From: WVYX01 sp039586815
GTDB taxonomy: Bacteria; Gemmatimonadota; Gemmatimonadetes; Gemmatimonadales; GWC2-71-9
Reading direction: 5' to 3'
Length of the DNA stretch: 64,000 bases
NCBI GenBank assembly: GCA_039586815.1
Contig: JBDHJR010000005.1
Span: forward strand, 1 to 64,000
Shown: positions 45,991-55,377 of the stretch, in pieces
How the letters are laid out: every line of letters starts with the position of its first letter
Position numbering within the stretch: the stretch's first letter is position 1
Translations under genes and position numbers: made by a program
Notes under the pieces: model-generated
What the model was told of the DNA's origin: nothing
The model's input: the letters and a program-made list of their open reading frames with translations, nothing else
The model's database searches: none

Positions 45991-48309
45991 TCACGCCCCC
46001 TTTCCGGCGTCGCTCAACGCCTGTACGAGTTTGACCGGGCTCGCCGGTGTCTCCGTGATGCGAACCCCTGTCGCGTGGTAGATCGCGTTGGCTAGGGCGG
46101 CCGCGGTTGGCACCGTGGCCGGCTCGCCTATGCCCTTGGCTCCGGCGATGTTCGCCTCCGGGTCGGGTACGTCGATCGGCACACAGGTCATGTCGGCCGG
46201 CGCGTCGAGCGCCGTCGGCAGCTTGTAGTCGTGCCAGTTCTTGTTCACCATCTTGCCCGTCTGGTCGCCGTCGAGCACGCGCTCCTCGGTCATGCCGAGG
46301 CCGATGCCCATGGTGATGCCGCCGAACACCTGGTTCTGGTAGGTGAGCCGGTTCATGACGCGCCCGCTGTCGTGGGCGGCCACGAAGCGCACGACCTTCA
46401 CCTCGCCGGTCTTGGTGTTCACCTCCACCTCGCAGAACTGCGCCGCGAAGGGGCAGGTGACCTTGTCGGCTGGATTGGGTCCGCGGTGCCCCACTCCCGT
46501 GATCATGCGACGCCGCCGCAAGCTGCGCAGCTCCGCCAGGGCCTTGGCCTGCGACGGATCGCCGGCCGGAACCACCTTGCCGTCCTGCAGCGACAGAGAG
46601 GCGGCGTCCAGCTCGAGCTCCTCGGCCGCCAGCGCCAGAATCTGCCGCTTGGCGTCGAGCGCGGCAGTTCTCACTGTGGGCGATTCGGTCGGCACGGTCT
46701 TGCTGCCGCCACTCGCCGTCGCGTACGCGGTAGTGCCGGTGTCGGCGTGGTCGATCTGCACCGAGTCGGGATCCACGCCCAGCTCCTCGGCCACCACCAT
46801 GGCCATGACGGTCTTGGTGCCAGTGCCGATGTCGCTGGCTCCCATGTTGAGGTTGACGCTGCCGTCGGCGAACACCTTAACGAACGCTGTGCTCGGAGGT
46901 CCGCCGGCGCCGTAGCCCCACAGGGCGCCGGCCATGCCGACTCCCCGCTTGATATGCTCATCGCCGGTCGCCGCGGTCGCGCGCGCCTCGCCCCAGCCGA
47001 ACGCCTCGGCTCCCTGCTCCAGACACTGGCGGAATCCCGTCGTGGTGTAGGGCCTTCCGTCCCGTGCCTGCGAGATCGTCGGAATGTTCTTGAGGCGCAG
47101 CGCCACCGGGTCCATGTCGATGGCATCGGCCAATGCGTCCATCATCTGCTCTAGCGCCCAGGAGCACTGAGGGTGTCCCGGAGCGCGGAAGGGACGCGCG
47201 GGTCCCGCGTTGATGAAGATGTTGGTTAGCTCGGTGCGGACGTTGGCGCAGGTGTACAGGTCCCGCACCTGCCAGTCGAGCAGCGATACACCGCCGGCCC
47301 GGTAGGCGCCGCTGGCACCGCTGCCCACGTACTCGAGTGCCGTGAGCGTGCCGTCGCGCTTCACCCCTGCCTTGAGCCACATGTTGCTGGGCGGTCGGTT
47401 ACCCACCGCGAGGTAGGTCTCCTCCCGGGTGAGCGCCAGCTTCACCGGCCGCGCCGTCATCTTGGCCAGCAGTGACGCGATCAATGTGTACTTGCCGGGC
47501 TGCAGCTTGGCCCCGAAGCCGCCACCCATGTAGTGCCCAATCACGCGCACCTTGGAGAGCGGCAGCCCCAGCGAAGCGGCGACCGTATTCTGGATGTTGT
47601 ACACGCCCTGGGTGGACTCCCACACCGTCAGCGAGTCGCCGTCCCACCGGGCCACGCATCCGTGCGGCTCCATGGGCGTGTGGATCTCGCATTCCGTGCG
47701 GTACGCCTGCTCCAGCACCACGTCGGCCTCGGCGAACCCCGCCTCGACGTCGCCCCGGCTGTAGCGCTGGGTGTCGCCAACCTGGTTGCCCTCGTCGTAC
47801 AGCTTCGGTGCGTCGTCCTCCAGGGCGCGCCGCTCGTCGGACACGAACGGCAGCATGTCGTATTCGGCCCGGATGGCGCGCACGGCGTCCCACGCCTGAT
47901 ACGGTGTATCTGCCGCCACTGCCGCAACGGTCTCCCCTTCGTAGCGGCAGTGGGGGTGGAACAAGCGGGTGCGGATGAACTCCGAATGCGGCGCCGTCAC
48001 CGGGTCGTCCGGCGTGAACCCGCTGAGCACCGCGCGCACACCCGGCATCGTCTCCGCGGCACTCGTGTCCACCGCGTTAACGTGCGCGTGTGCGTGGGGG
48101 CAGCGCAGGATCGCGCCGTAGAGCATGTGGGGCAGGGTGATGTCGGTCGGATACACCGCCGTGCCGCTGACCCGCTCGTAGCCGTCCACCCGCGGCCGCT
48201 TCGTACCGACCACCTTGGTCTCACCCCACGGCTCCGGGCCCTGATCGGGCGAAGGTGCATGGGGTACGTCTCCCTCTATCCAGTAGGGGCGGTCACGATC
48301 GTCTCTCAT
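45991..48309 (-). CDS. Molybdenum hydroxylase large subunit (xanthine dehydrogenase family)
   Basis: 772 residues from the ATG whose codon overlaps the stop of the small-subunit gene; the frame upstream to 48384 is not coding. The molybdopterin-cytosine-dinucleotide enzyme motifs GHYMGGGFGAK, PFRAPGHPQ and the catalytic glutamate in GAKGIGEPA are present. It lacks its own Tat signal, as expected when it is carried across the membrane with the small subunit. The substrate (aldehyde or N-heterocycle) is not determinable. Confidence 0.9.
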   Translation of the reverse strand: MRDDRDRPYWIEGDVPHAPSPDQGPEPWGETKVVGTKRPRVDGYERVSGTAVYPTDITLPHMLYGAILRCPHAHAHVNAVDTSAAETMPGVRAVLSGFTPDDPVTAPHSEFIRTRLFHPHCRYEGETVAAVAADTPYQAWDAVRAIRAEYDMLPFVSDERRALEDDAPKLYDEGNQVGDTQRYSRGDVEAGFAEADVVLEQAYRTECEIHTPMEPHGCVARWDGDSLTVWESTQGVYNIQNTVAASLGLPLSKVRVIGHYMGGGFGAKLQPGKYTLIASLLAKMTARPVKLALTREETYLAVGNRPPSNMWLKAGVKRDGTLTALEYVGSGASGAYRAGGVSLLDWQVRDLYTCANVRTELTNIFINAGPARPFRAPGHPQCSWALEQMMDALADAIDMDPVALRLKNIPTISQARDGRPYTTTGFRQCLEQGAEAFGWGEARATAATGDEHIKRGVGMAGALWGYGAGGPPSTAFVKVFADGSVNLNMGASDIGTGTKTVMAMVVAEELGVDPDSVQIDHADTGTTAYATASGGSKTVPTESPTVRTAALDAKRQILALAAEELELDAASLSLQDGKVVPAGDPSQAKALAELRSLRRRRMITGVGHRGPNPADKVTCPFAAQFCEVEVNTKTGEVKVVRFVAAHDSGRVMNRLTYQNQVFGGITMGIGLGMTEERVLDGDQTGKMVNKNWHDYKLPTALDAPADMTCVPIDVPDPEANIAGAKGIGEPATVPTAAALANAIYHATGVRITETPASPVKLVQALSDAGKGA

Positions 48310-48926
48310 GACGCACCTCCCTTGCGCAGCTCTGCAGCCCGCTGCACGGCCGCGAAGATGTGCGGATAGGCGCCGCAGCGGCACAGGTTACCGGACATCT
48401 GCTTGCGCACCTCGTCGAGCGACGGATCGGCCTCGACCCGCAGCAGACCCTCGGCCGCCATGATCTGGCCGCAGGTGCAGTAGCCGCACTGGTAGCCGTC
48501 CTCCTCGACGAACGCCTGCTGCGTCGGGCCGAGCTGCTCGCCATGCATCAGGCCCTCCACCGTGGTGATCGCCTTGCCCTCGACCTCCACCGCCAGCGTC
48601 ATGCAGGCGTAGCGCGGCACGCCGTCGATCAGCACCGTGCACGCTCCGCACTCGCCGCGCTCGCAGCCCACCTTGGTGCCGCTGAGACCGAGTCGCTCCC
48701 GCAGCACGTAGGAGAGCGACCAGCGGGGCTCGACCTCCATGCGGCGTTGCCGCCCGTTGATGACCAGTGTGATCCGGGAGAGCGTATCCGCTTCCGCGGA
48801 CTGCTTGGCCCCGGACGGCTGCGCGGCAGCCGGCCGGGCCGCCGCGGCCGTGAGGGCGCTCGCTCCCACGGACTGAAGGAACCCGCGACGACTGATCCCT
48901 TCGCGATCCTTACCGTCATGCGTCAT
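48306..48926 (-). CDS. Molybdenum hydroxylase [2Fe-2S] subunit with Tat signal (PaoA/YagT-like)
   Basis: 206 residues from the ATG after CGGAGG. The N-terminus is a twin-arginine signal (SRRGFLQSVGASALTAAAA). The plant-type ferredoxin cluster is GCERGECGACTV plus a later cysteine; the second cluster is GYQCGYCTCGQ with GNLCRCGAYP. It is the electron-relay subunit of a three-subunit enzyme folded in the cytoplasm and exported by Tat. It heads the operon of small, large and FAD subunits. Confidence 0.92.
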   Translation of the reverse strand: MTHDGKDREGISRRGFLQSVGASALTAAAARPAAAQPSGAKQSAEADTLSRITLVINGRQRRMEVEPRWSLSYVLRERLGLSGTKVGCERGECGACTVLIDGVPRYACMTLAVEVEGKAITTVEGLMHGEQLGPTQQAFVEEDGYQCGYCTCGQIMAAEGLLRVEADPSLDEVRKQMSGNLCRCGAYPHIFAAVQRAAELRKGGAS

Positions 48927-49218
48927 ATGGTCCTCCGGGGGGTGTGCGCTCCGGCGCGAAACCGGGAGGCTTGGCGGCACAGGGAGAGTGCGCTGCGACC
49001 CGAGCGTCTCGCGCGCAGGAAGTCGTATTTGATCTGACTACGGCCCCGTGCATGAAGTGGGAATGAAGGGGGCGTGAAACGCGGTGATGCTTGGAGCCGC
49101 GTCCTTAAGCCCTTGCGGAACACGCGCTTACGGAAGGGGCGCGCGGTGGGGTTGGTGCGCTGCGTACTGCTGTCTATCGTACGTGACATACCTCCCACAG
49201 CAAACTCAGGAGTCGTCC
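48927..49218. other. Divergent intergenic region, no feature recognised
   Basis: 292 bases between the divergent molybdenum hydroxylase operon and the DUF6526 gene. It must carry promoters for both, but no convincing paired -35/-10 boxes, hairpins or repeats were found. A potential longer start of the rightward gene (49084) would use most of it and lacks a ribosome site. Confidence 0.5.
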
Positions 49219-49659
49219 ATGTCCGGCAAGTCCTCCCAGAGCTACACCACCCACCGCCGCTGGGTGCCGATGTACCACTTCGTGGCCGCTGCGCTGCTGT
49301 TCGTGTGCCTGGTGCACGCGGTGTGGAGCGCGATCGCCTCCTTCTCGCTGCAGAGCGTGATGTACCTGGTGCTCGTGCTCGCGGTGGGCATCGTGTTCTT
49401 CTACTCCCGCGCCTTCGCGCTGGCCGTGCAGGACCGGCTGATACGGCTGGAGGAGCGGCTGCGGCTCGAGCGAATCCTCCCCGACGCGCTGCGTGCCCGC
49501 GTTGGTGACTTCACTACCGAGCAACTGGTGGCACTGCGGTTCGCGAGTGATGCCGAGCTGCCGGCCCTGGCGCAGAGCGTGCTGGACGAGAACAAGCAGG
49601 ATCGAGAGGAGATCAAGCGGCAGATCAAGCAGTGGCGGGCGGATCATCAGCGGGCGTAG
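49219..49659 (+). CDS. DUF6526 family membrane protein
   Basis: 146 residues from the ATG preceded by AGGAG. Two transmembrane helices (YHFVAAALLFVCLVHAVW and VMYLVLVLAVGIVFFYSRA) are followed by a cytoplasmic helical tail (QDRLIRLEERLRLERIL, EDREEIKRQIKQW-like). The opening YTTHRRWVPMYHF and the RLIRLEERLR segment are typical of DUF6526. Function unknown. It is a single gene between two operons. Confidence 0.75.
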   Translation: MSGKSSQSYTTHRRWVPMYHFVAAALLFVCLVHAVWSAIASFSLQSVMYLVLVLAVGIVFFYSRAFALAVQDRLIRLEERLRLERILPDALRARVGDFTTEQLVALRFASDAELPALAQSVLDENKQDREEIKRQIKQWRADHQRA

Positions 49660-49693
49660 ATCGGTTGTCGAAGTAGAATGTTCGCGAATCCCA

Positions 49694-49721
49694 TTGCGAA
49701 ACCCGGTCCGCAGGATATGCT
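49694..49721 (+). promoter_or_regulatory. Candidate sigma-70-type promoter for the thiolase operon
   Basis: A -35-like TTGCGA and a -10-like TATGCT are separated by 16 bases, about 80 bases upstream of the thiolase start. Each box matches the consensus at four of six positions. Weak evidence from sequence only. Confidence 0.3.
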
Positions 49722-49802
49722 CACAGTGGTGATCGGGGGCGGGGTGCGTGAGGCGCCTGCCGCGCGTGCCCTGCCGCGAGATGGCGAGAGTGGAGGGGAA
49801 CC

Positions 49803-50996
49803 ATGAGCAAGGCGAGCCAAATCTTCCCACGTGCCAGGATTCCCTACGGCACATGGGGCAGCAGTTATTTCCCCGCATGGCAAACCTCGGCGCTGGCCGA
49901 GGTCAACATCGGCCAGTTTGCCGGCGAGTCGATGAACCGCATTCTGGGCCTCCGCAAGGTGCCCAAGAGCGAGCTCGATTACCTGGTGATCGGCTCGACG
50001 ATTCCGTGGCATTGGAAGTTCTGGAATGCACCGCTGGTGGCGAGCTGCCTGGGAGAGCGTGTTCCCGGATACCACATGGAGCAGGCTTGCGCCACCGGAC
50101 TGCAGGCGACCCTGCTGGCTGGCAACGAGGTGCAGTCGGGCTACGACGTGGTGGGTGTGCTCACGTTCGACCGGACCAGCGACTCGCCTGTGGGGGTCTT
50201 TCCCGAGCGCCGCGCGCACGAGCGCACGCAGGCGCTAGCCGACGTATGGGACAACTTCGGCTTCGATCCCGCTACCGGGAACGCGATGATCACGACGGCC
50301 GGGCTGGCCGCCCGCAAGTACAAGATCGAGCGCAAGGAGGTCGACGAGCTCGCCTACCTCCGGCACCAGCAGTACTTCGATGCCAAGCGATCTGGCTTTC
50401 TCGATCGGGTGCTGGTACCGCTCGAGGTACTCAACGTGCAGGGACGGCCGCTGGGGCGCATCGATGACGACGTGGGCGTGCGCGAGCTCACCATGGCCGG
50501 CCTGCGAGCCATGAACGAGCTCGATACCTGCGTCACCGGCGGAACGCAGACCCATGCCTCCGACGGTATGGCATGTCTGCTGGTTACCACGAAGGCGAAG
50601 GCGAAGGAGCTGAGCCCGCGGCCGGAGATCGACATTCAGTTCGTGGCCAAGATCGAGGTGCGTACCAACCCGAGTCTCATGCCGGAGGCGCCCGCGTTCG
50701 CCGTCCAGAAGCTGCTCGAGAAGACTGGTCTCACCATGGCCGACATCGCCGTGGTCAAGAACCACAACCCGTTTGCGGTGAACGACGCCATTTTCTCGCA
50801 GCTGCTGGACTACGACTGGTCATGCATGAACAAGACCGGCAGCTCGCTCGTGTGGGGCCACCCCCAGGGACCGACGCTCACTCGAATTGCGATCGAGGCG
50901 CTGGAGGAGGCGGTGGACCTGGGTGGCGGCTACGTGCTGCTCTTCGGGTGCGCCGCCGGCGATGTGGGTATCGCGGCGCTTCTGAAGGTTTCGTAG
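49803..50996 (+). CDS. Thiolase (acetyl-CoA acetyltransferase family)
   Basis: 397 residues. The nucleophile cysteine is in MEQACATGLQ, the histidine motif in KNHNPFAVND, and the end motif GHPQGPTLTR plus GCAAGD takes the place of the usual CxGGG. It would cleave 3-ketoacyl-CoA or condense acetyl-CoA units. It begins the rightward pair with the fused dehydrogenase/hydratase gene 13 bases downstream, together covering three beta-oxidation steps. The altered CxGGG end suggests an unusual substrate range. Confidence 0.85.
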   Translation: MSKASQIFPRARIPYGTWGSSYFPAWQTSALAEVNIGQFAGESMNRILGLRKVPKSELDYLVIGSTIPWHWKFWNAPLVASCLGERVPGYHMEQACATGLQATLLAGNEVQSGYDVVGVLTFDRTSDSPVGVFPERRAHERTQALADVWDNFGFDPATGNAMITTAGLAARKYKIERKEVDELAYLRHQQYFDAKRSGFLDRVLVPLEVLNVQGRPLGRIDDDVGVRELTMAGLRAMNELDTCVTGGTQTHASDGMACLLVTTKAKAKELSPRPEIDIQFVAKIEVRTNPSLMPEAPAFAVQKLLEKTGLTMADIAVVKNHNPFAVNDAIFSQLLDYDWSCMNKTGSSLVWGHPQGPTLTRIAIEALEEAVDLGGGYVLLFGCAAGDVGIAALLKVS

Positions 50997-51009
50997 GGAG
51001 GCGGGGATC

Positions 51010-53100
51010 ATGACGAAGACGATGCGGGAGACGACGCTCCAGACGCTGGGCCTCGGTACCGTCAGCGCGATGTTCAAGGGCGGACGGCCGCCGGTCACGG
51101 CAGGTGATCTGGTGGATCAGGTCTTTGGGAACTCTGGCCAACGCGGCTCGATGGTCATCTCGGGTGCCAACGGGATAGTGGGGGCGGGCAAGACGATGCA
51201 GCTCGGCTCGCGGCTCGAGCCTTTTGGCGTGCGGATGGTGGCCCTCGATTTCCCCAACGCCCCTGACGGGATCGGAAAGCAGTACCCCGGGCTGGTGCAG
51301 GCCTTCGGGCCCGACGGCGCCAACCGGATAATGGCCAACATCACGCGCCTGAGCTATGACGGAACGACGCTGCCCGACGAGCTGCAGGTCTTCCGGCCGC
51401 GCTTCTTGCTCGAGGCGATTCCCGAGATCCTCGAGGTGAAGAGGGCTCACTACGAGGTCTTCCGCGAGGCCTTCCCCGACATAGAGATCCGCTCGGTGAC
51501 GTCGGGATTCCCCAGCTCGGAGCTGGGAGTGGGCATCGCGCATCCCGCCTTCCCGCACGAGATCAACAAGGTGTGGGAGGTGGTCGAGCCCGAGCCGTCC
51601 GGCGTCAGCCAGCTGCTCTGGGCGCTGGGCCTCATTCCTGTTCCGGTGAGCGACCACTGGTCGTTCGTGCTGGACGTGTTGTTCTGCGGCGTGACGCTGG
51701 CCGGACTGCGCTACCACGACGCCAGCAACATGCCGTTCTGGAAGGTCGACAAGTTCGCGCGCAAACTGCTCGGCCCGAACCCGTTCCGGGCGCACGACGC
51801 GATCGGAGCGAAAGGCGCCAACTTCCTCACCTGGTCGTGCCTGCACCACCTGAGCGAGCAGTACGGTGCGGTGTTCACGCCCACGGCAGTGCTTGAGGAG
51901 CGCAAGACGACGGGACAGACCTGGTATCCGCCGAACCACTTCCGGCCGCTGGTGGACTGGAAGCTCGACGACGAAGGTGCGACGGAGTTCGGGACCTGGA
52001 TTCTCGGACCGATGTTCCAGATGACCAGCCTGATGCTGCACGAGCAGCGCGGGCACCTGTCCCACCTCAACGCCATCGGCGAGCTCTGCGCCCAGTTCCG
52101 CCGCGGCATCCTCGCCGTGATGCGAGCTGCCGGACCCGATGCTGTGATCCGGGTGGTGCAGGCGTACCACCGGCTGCACCCCGAAGCCGGGAAGGCGGCG
52201 TGGTATCCCGACGCATTTGCGGACATGGGGTCGCCCGAGTGGCAACAGCTCTACGTCAACGCGGAGCACGACGGCACCGTCGGAGTGGTGACGATCAGCC
52301 GGGAGAGCTACAACAGTGATGTGGATGCCGAGCTCAACCGGGCGCTCGACTGGCTCAAGAGCGAGGGGATCGAGCGCGTGATCCTCACCGGTGACTTCCA
52401 CCTCTCCACGCAGCTCGTGGGGGCCGATACCGCCGAGTTCTACCCGGCTCTGGAGAACGCCGACGCGGGCTACGGCATCGCGAGCGGCTGGTCGGGCACG
52501 GCCCGCCGCCTGAACAACGAGTTCGAAGTGTCGGTCGCGTGCGTCAATGGAAAGCGCTGCCTCGGCGGTATGCTCGAGCTGCTCATGCACTGCCACTACG
52601 TGGTGGCCGTGGACGATGCCGCGCTCGGAATGCCGGAAGTGACTCTCCCGGTGCTGCCGGGCATGGAGGGGTGCCACTGGCCGTTCCGCAAGGCGAAGCC
52701 CGACGACTGGCCCAAGCTGCTGTTGTTGTTGCTGGGCGGCCGACCCGTCAGGGCCACGGACGCCGTGGGGTGGCTGATCGACTACGCCGGTCCGCTGGAC
52801 GACGTGTTACAGACGGCGTGGAAGATCGCGACCAAAGGCAAGCACGGTATCGCGCGCCGCGACGTCGAGAGTGGTGCGCTCGCCAAGCTGCCCACCGAGG
52901 TGCCGGGATTGCCCGAGCCGGACGCTCCGTTCATCGAGGAGGCGCGCAGGGCCATCATGGGATGCGTCCAGGAGGCGTGTGGTGCAAAGCTGGCTGACGC
53001 GCTGGCCGTGCAGGCAAAGCGGTCGGCCGGCTTCATGACGTCCAAGTGGTGTCAGACGGGTGCCGTAGGAGCGGACTACGCCAAGACTATGAAGGTGTAG
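51010..53100 (+). CDS. Fused 3-hydroxyacyl-CoA dehydrogenase / enoyl-CoA hydratase
   Basis: 696 residues. The N-terminal half is a hydroxyacyl-CoA dehydrogenase: NAD loop SGANGIVGAGKTMQLGS, a catalytic-type block SVTSGFPSSELG and AHPAFPHEINKVWEVVEP. The C-terminal third is a crotonase domain: ITGD-like TGDFHLST, CVNGKRCLGGMLELLMHCH and the general base glutamates in GMPEVTLPVLPG. Domain order is dehydrogenase first, as in FadN and opposite to FadB. The NAD loop and crotonase motifs are divergent, so a specialised acyl-CoA is likely. Its 3' end overlaps the convergent iorB by 14 bases. Confidence 0.8.
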   Translation: MTKTMRETTLQTLGLGTVSAMFKGGRPPVTAGDLVDQVFGNSGQRGSMVISGANGIVGAGKTMQLGSRLEPFGVRMVALDFPNAPDGIGKQYPGLVQAFGPDGANRIMANITRLSYDGTTLPDELQVFRPRFLLEAIPEILEVKRAHYEVFREAFPDIEIRSVTSGFPSSELGVGIAHPAFPHEINKVWEVVEPEPSGVSQLLWALGLIPVPVSDHWSFVLDVLFCGVTLAGLRYHDASNMPFWKVDKFARKLLGPNPFRAHDAIGAKGANFLTWSCLHHLSEQYGAVFTPTAVLEERKTTGQTWYPPNHFRPLVDWKLDDEGATEFGTWILGPMFQMTSLMLHEQRGHLSHLNAIGELCAQFRRGILAVMRAAGPDAVIRVVQAYHRLHPEAGKAAWYPDAFADMGSPEWQQLYVNAEHDGTVGVVTISRESYNSDVDAELNRALDWLKSEGIERVILTGDFHLSTQLVGADTAEFYPALENADAGYGIASGWSGTARRLNNEFEVSVACVNGKRCLGGMLELLMHCHYVVAVDDAALGMPEVTLPVLPGMEGCHWPFRKAKPDDWPKLLLLLLGGRPVRATDAVGWLIDYAGPLDDVLQTAWKIATKGKHGIARRDVESGALAKLPTEVPGLPEPDAPFIEEARRAIMGCVQEACGAKLADALAVQAKRSAGFMTSKWCQTGAVGADYAKTMKV

Positions 53101-53659
53101 CGCCGGCGGCGAACGCCTGTGTGTTGAGATCCAGGAGGCCCTGCGGCACTCGCTCCCGCAGGGTCTCTTGCCATACGTCCGCGGGAATGTCCAGCCGCTC
53201 GGCGAGCGCGCCGAGGAGCACCACGTTGGCGGCCCGATGATTCCCCAGCTCCATCGCCTTCGCGGTCGCCTCGAGCACGACGACCTCAAACCCCTTGTCC
53301 CTGAGGAAGTCGACGGCGTTGTCGGGGTAGGGGCGCTGGTCGGCGGTGCGCAGCGGCTCGACCTTGTGGTCGTTGAGTATGATCGTCCCCCCCGGCTTCA
53401 CGAAGTGGGCGTAGCGCAACGCCTCCAGCTTCTCGAGCGCGAGCAGGAAGTCCACCTGGCCGCGGCGGGCCATGGGGGCATAGACCCGGTCGCCGAAGCG
53501 CACGTGGCTGAATACCGCTCCACCACGCTGTGCCACGCCGTGGAACTCCCCCTGCTTTACATCCCGGCCCGCCGCGGCAGCCGCCAGTGCCAGCAGCTCG
53601 CTCGCGAGCACGGCTCCCTGGCCGCCGACTCCCGCGATCAGCACGTTCGTGATGGTCAT
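53087..53659 (-). CDS. iorB: Indolepyruvate (2-oxoacid) ferredoxin oxidoreductase, beta subunit
   Basis: 190 residues from the ATG overlapping iorA. The conserved opening NVLIAGVGGQGAVLASELLA and the GEFHGVAQRGGAVFSHVRFG block are typical of the gamma/beta domain of 2-oxoacid:ferredoxin oxidoreductases. With IorA it oxidatively decarboxylates aryl-pyruvates (indolepyruvate, phenylpyruvate) to acyl-CoA and reduces ferredoxin. The gene is the last in a four-gene leftward transcript. Confidence 0.9.
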   Translation of the reverse strand: MTITNVLIAGVGGQGAVLASELLALAAAAAGRDVKQGEFHGVAQRGGAVFSHVRFGDRVYAPMARRGQVDFLLALEKLEALRYAHFVKPGGTIILNDHKVEPLRTADQRPYPDNAVDFLRDKGFEVVVLEATAKAMELGNHRAANVVLLGALAERLDIPADVWQETLRERVPQGLLDLNTQAFAAGATPS

Positions 53660-55377
53660 GCGACGATGGCCTCCGTGGGGCAGAGCTGAGCGCAGAGGGA
53701 ACAACCGACACACTCCCACTCGTGCACGACCGGGTAGTCACCCTCCCATACCAGTGCAGGGCAGCCTGCTTCCATGCACTCCTCGCACATCACGCACTCG
53801 TCCTCGATCACCCGGTACGGCACGTGCTGTTTCGCCTTTTCGACTGGAAGCAGTTGGCAGTGACGCCGCGCGATGACCACGGCTGGTCCCGGGTGCTCCA
53901 GGCCCGCCTCGATCGCGCTCTTGGTGGCTTCGAGGTCCCACGGGTCCACGACCTGAACCTGCCTCACGCCGAGCGCGCTTATCAGTTGCTCGTAGTCGAC
54001 GGCTGGGGCGGCATCGCCCTGGAGCGTGTGACCGGTCCCGGGGTGCTCCTGGTGACCCGTCATGCCGGTGGTGCCGTTGTCCAGCAGTATCGTGGTCGTG
54101 GGAACCTGGTTGTAGACGGCGCTGGCCAGGCTGGGCAGGCCGCCGTGCAGAAACGTGGAATCGCCGATCACGGCGACCACCTTCTCCTCGCCGGCGCGGT
54201 TGAACCCGGTGGCGTTGCCGATGCTGGCGCCCATACAGAAGGTTGTGTGGATCGCGCTGTAGGGCGGCAGGCACCCCAACGTGTAGCACCCGATGTCACC
54301 CGTCACCAGCGCGCCGAGCTGGCGTAGCGCGGTGAACACCCCACGGTGTGCGCAGCCGGGGCAGAGGACGGGAGGACGCGGCAGGATCGCCACCTCTTCG
54401 CCGAAATCACCCGGCACCGGCGTACCCTCGAGCCCGGCCGCGACGAGATCGGCGCTCAGCTCACCGATGTTGGTGAACCGGTCCTTGCCCACCACGTTGA
54501 AGATTCCGAAGCTCGCCATCTCCTGCTGGATGAAGCCCTCGCTCTCCTCCACCACGTAGACAGTTTCGAACCGGGCGCAAAACTCCTTGAGACGCTGCTC
54601 GGGCAGCGGGTAGACCATGCCCAGCCTCAGCACGGTGGCGTGTGGCGCCGCTTCCCTTACGTACTGGTAGGGGATGCCGTGAGTCACGATGCCGAGTTCC
54701 GCGTCCCCCTCCTCCAGGCGGTTGCCATCGAACTCCTCCGCGAAAGCCCGCAGACTATCGAGCTTGTCCTCGAGCTCTGGCCGGCGGAGCCGGGCGAACA
54801 CCGGAATGGCGTACTGACGCACGTCGCGCGTGAACGGCTCGCGCGGAGCCGCACTGCGCTGCCCGAGCTCGACCACGCTCCGAGTATGGGCAAGGCGCGT
54901 CGTGGTGCGGAACATGACCGGCGTGCGATACCGCTCGCTCAAATCGAACGCCAGCTTGATCATCTCCTTGGCCTCGGAGGCGTCGGCCGGCTCCAATAGC
55001 GGGACCTTCGCGACCTTGGCGAAGTAGCGCGAGTCCTGCTCGTTTTGCGACGAGTACATCCCCGGGTCGTCCGCCACCAGCACGACGAAGCCGGCATTGG
55101 TGCCGGCGTAGGGGAACACCATGAACGGGTCGGCGGCCACGTTGAGGCCCACGTGCTTCATCGTCACCAGGCTGCGCGCTCCGCCCAGGGCCGCTCCGAC
55201 GCACTCGTCGAACGCCACCTTCTCGTTGGTGGACCAGTGCGCGTCCACACCCTCGTAGGTCGCGAGGCTCTCCAGCACCTCCGTGCTGGGAGTCCCGGGG
55301 TAACCGGCGGCGAACAGCACGCCGGCTTCCCAGGCACCCCGGGCTACGGATTCGTTACCCGACATCAGGGTCGTCAT
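53656..55377 (-). CDS. iorA: Indolepyruvate (2-oxoacid) ferredoxin oxidoreductase, alpha subunit
   Basis: 573 residues. The pyrimidine-binding N-terminal part begins AAGYPGTPSTEVLESLA. The TPP-binding part has CPGCAHRGVFTALRQLG, GDIGCYTLG and GDSTFLHGGLPSLASAVYN. Two C-terminal [4Fe-4S] clusters are present (CVMCEECMEAGC and CVGCSLCAQLCP). It is the catalytic subunit for 2-oxoacid oxidation with CoA. It overlaps the transglutaminase-like gene and iorB by ATGA. Reduced ferredoxin from this enzyme could feed the Bcr-type ATPase system at the window's right end. Confidence 0.92.
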   Translation of the reverse strand: MTTLMSGNESVARGAWEAGVLFAAGYPGTPSTEVLESLATYEGVDAHWSTNEKVAFDECVGAALGGARSLVTMKHVGLNVAADPFMVFPYAGTNAGFVVLVADDPGMYSSQNEQDSRYFAKVAKVPLLEPADASEAKEMIKLAFDLSERYRTPVMFRTTTRLAHTRSVVELGQRSAAPREPFTRDVRQYAIPVFARLRRPELEDKLDSLRAFAEEFDGNRLEEGDAELGIVTHGIPYQYVREAAPHATVLRLGMVYPLPEQRLKEFCARFETVYVVEESEGFIQQEMASFGIFNVVGKDRFTNIGELSADLVAAGLEGTPVPGDFGEEVAILPRPPVLCPGCAHRGVFTALRQLGALVTGDIGCYTLGCLPPYSAIHTTFCMGASIGNATGFNRAGEEKVVAVIGDSTFLHGGLPSLASAVYNQVPTTTILLDNGTTGMTGHQEHPGTGHTLQGDAAPAVDYEQLISALGVRQVQVVDPWDLEATKSAIEAGLEHPGPAVVIARRHCQLLPVEKAKQHVPYRVIEDECVMCEECMEAGCPALVWEGDYPVVHEWECVGCSLCAQLCPTEAIVA

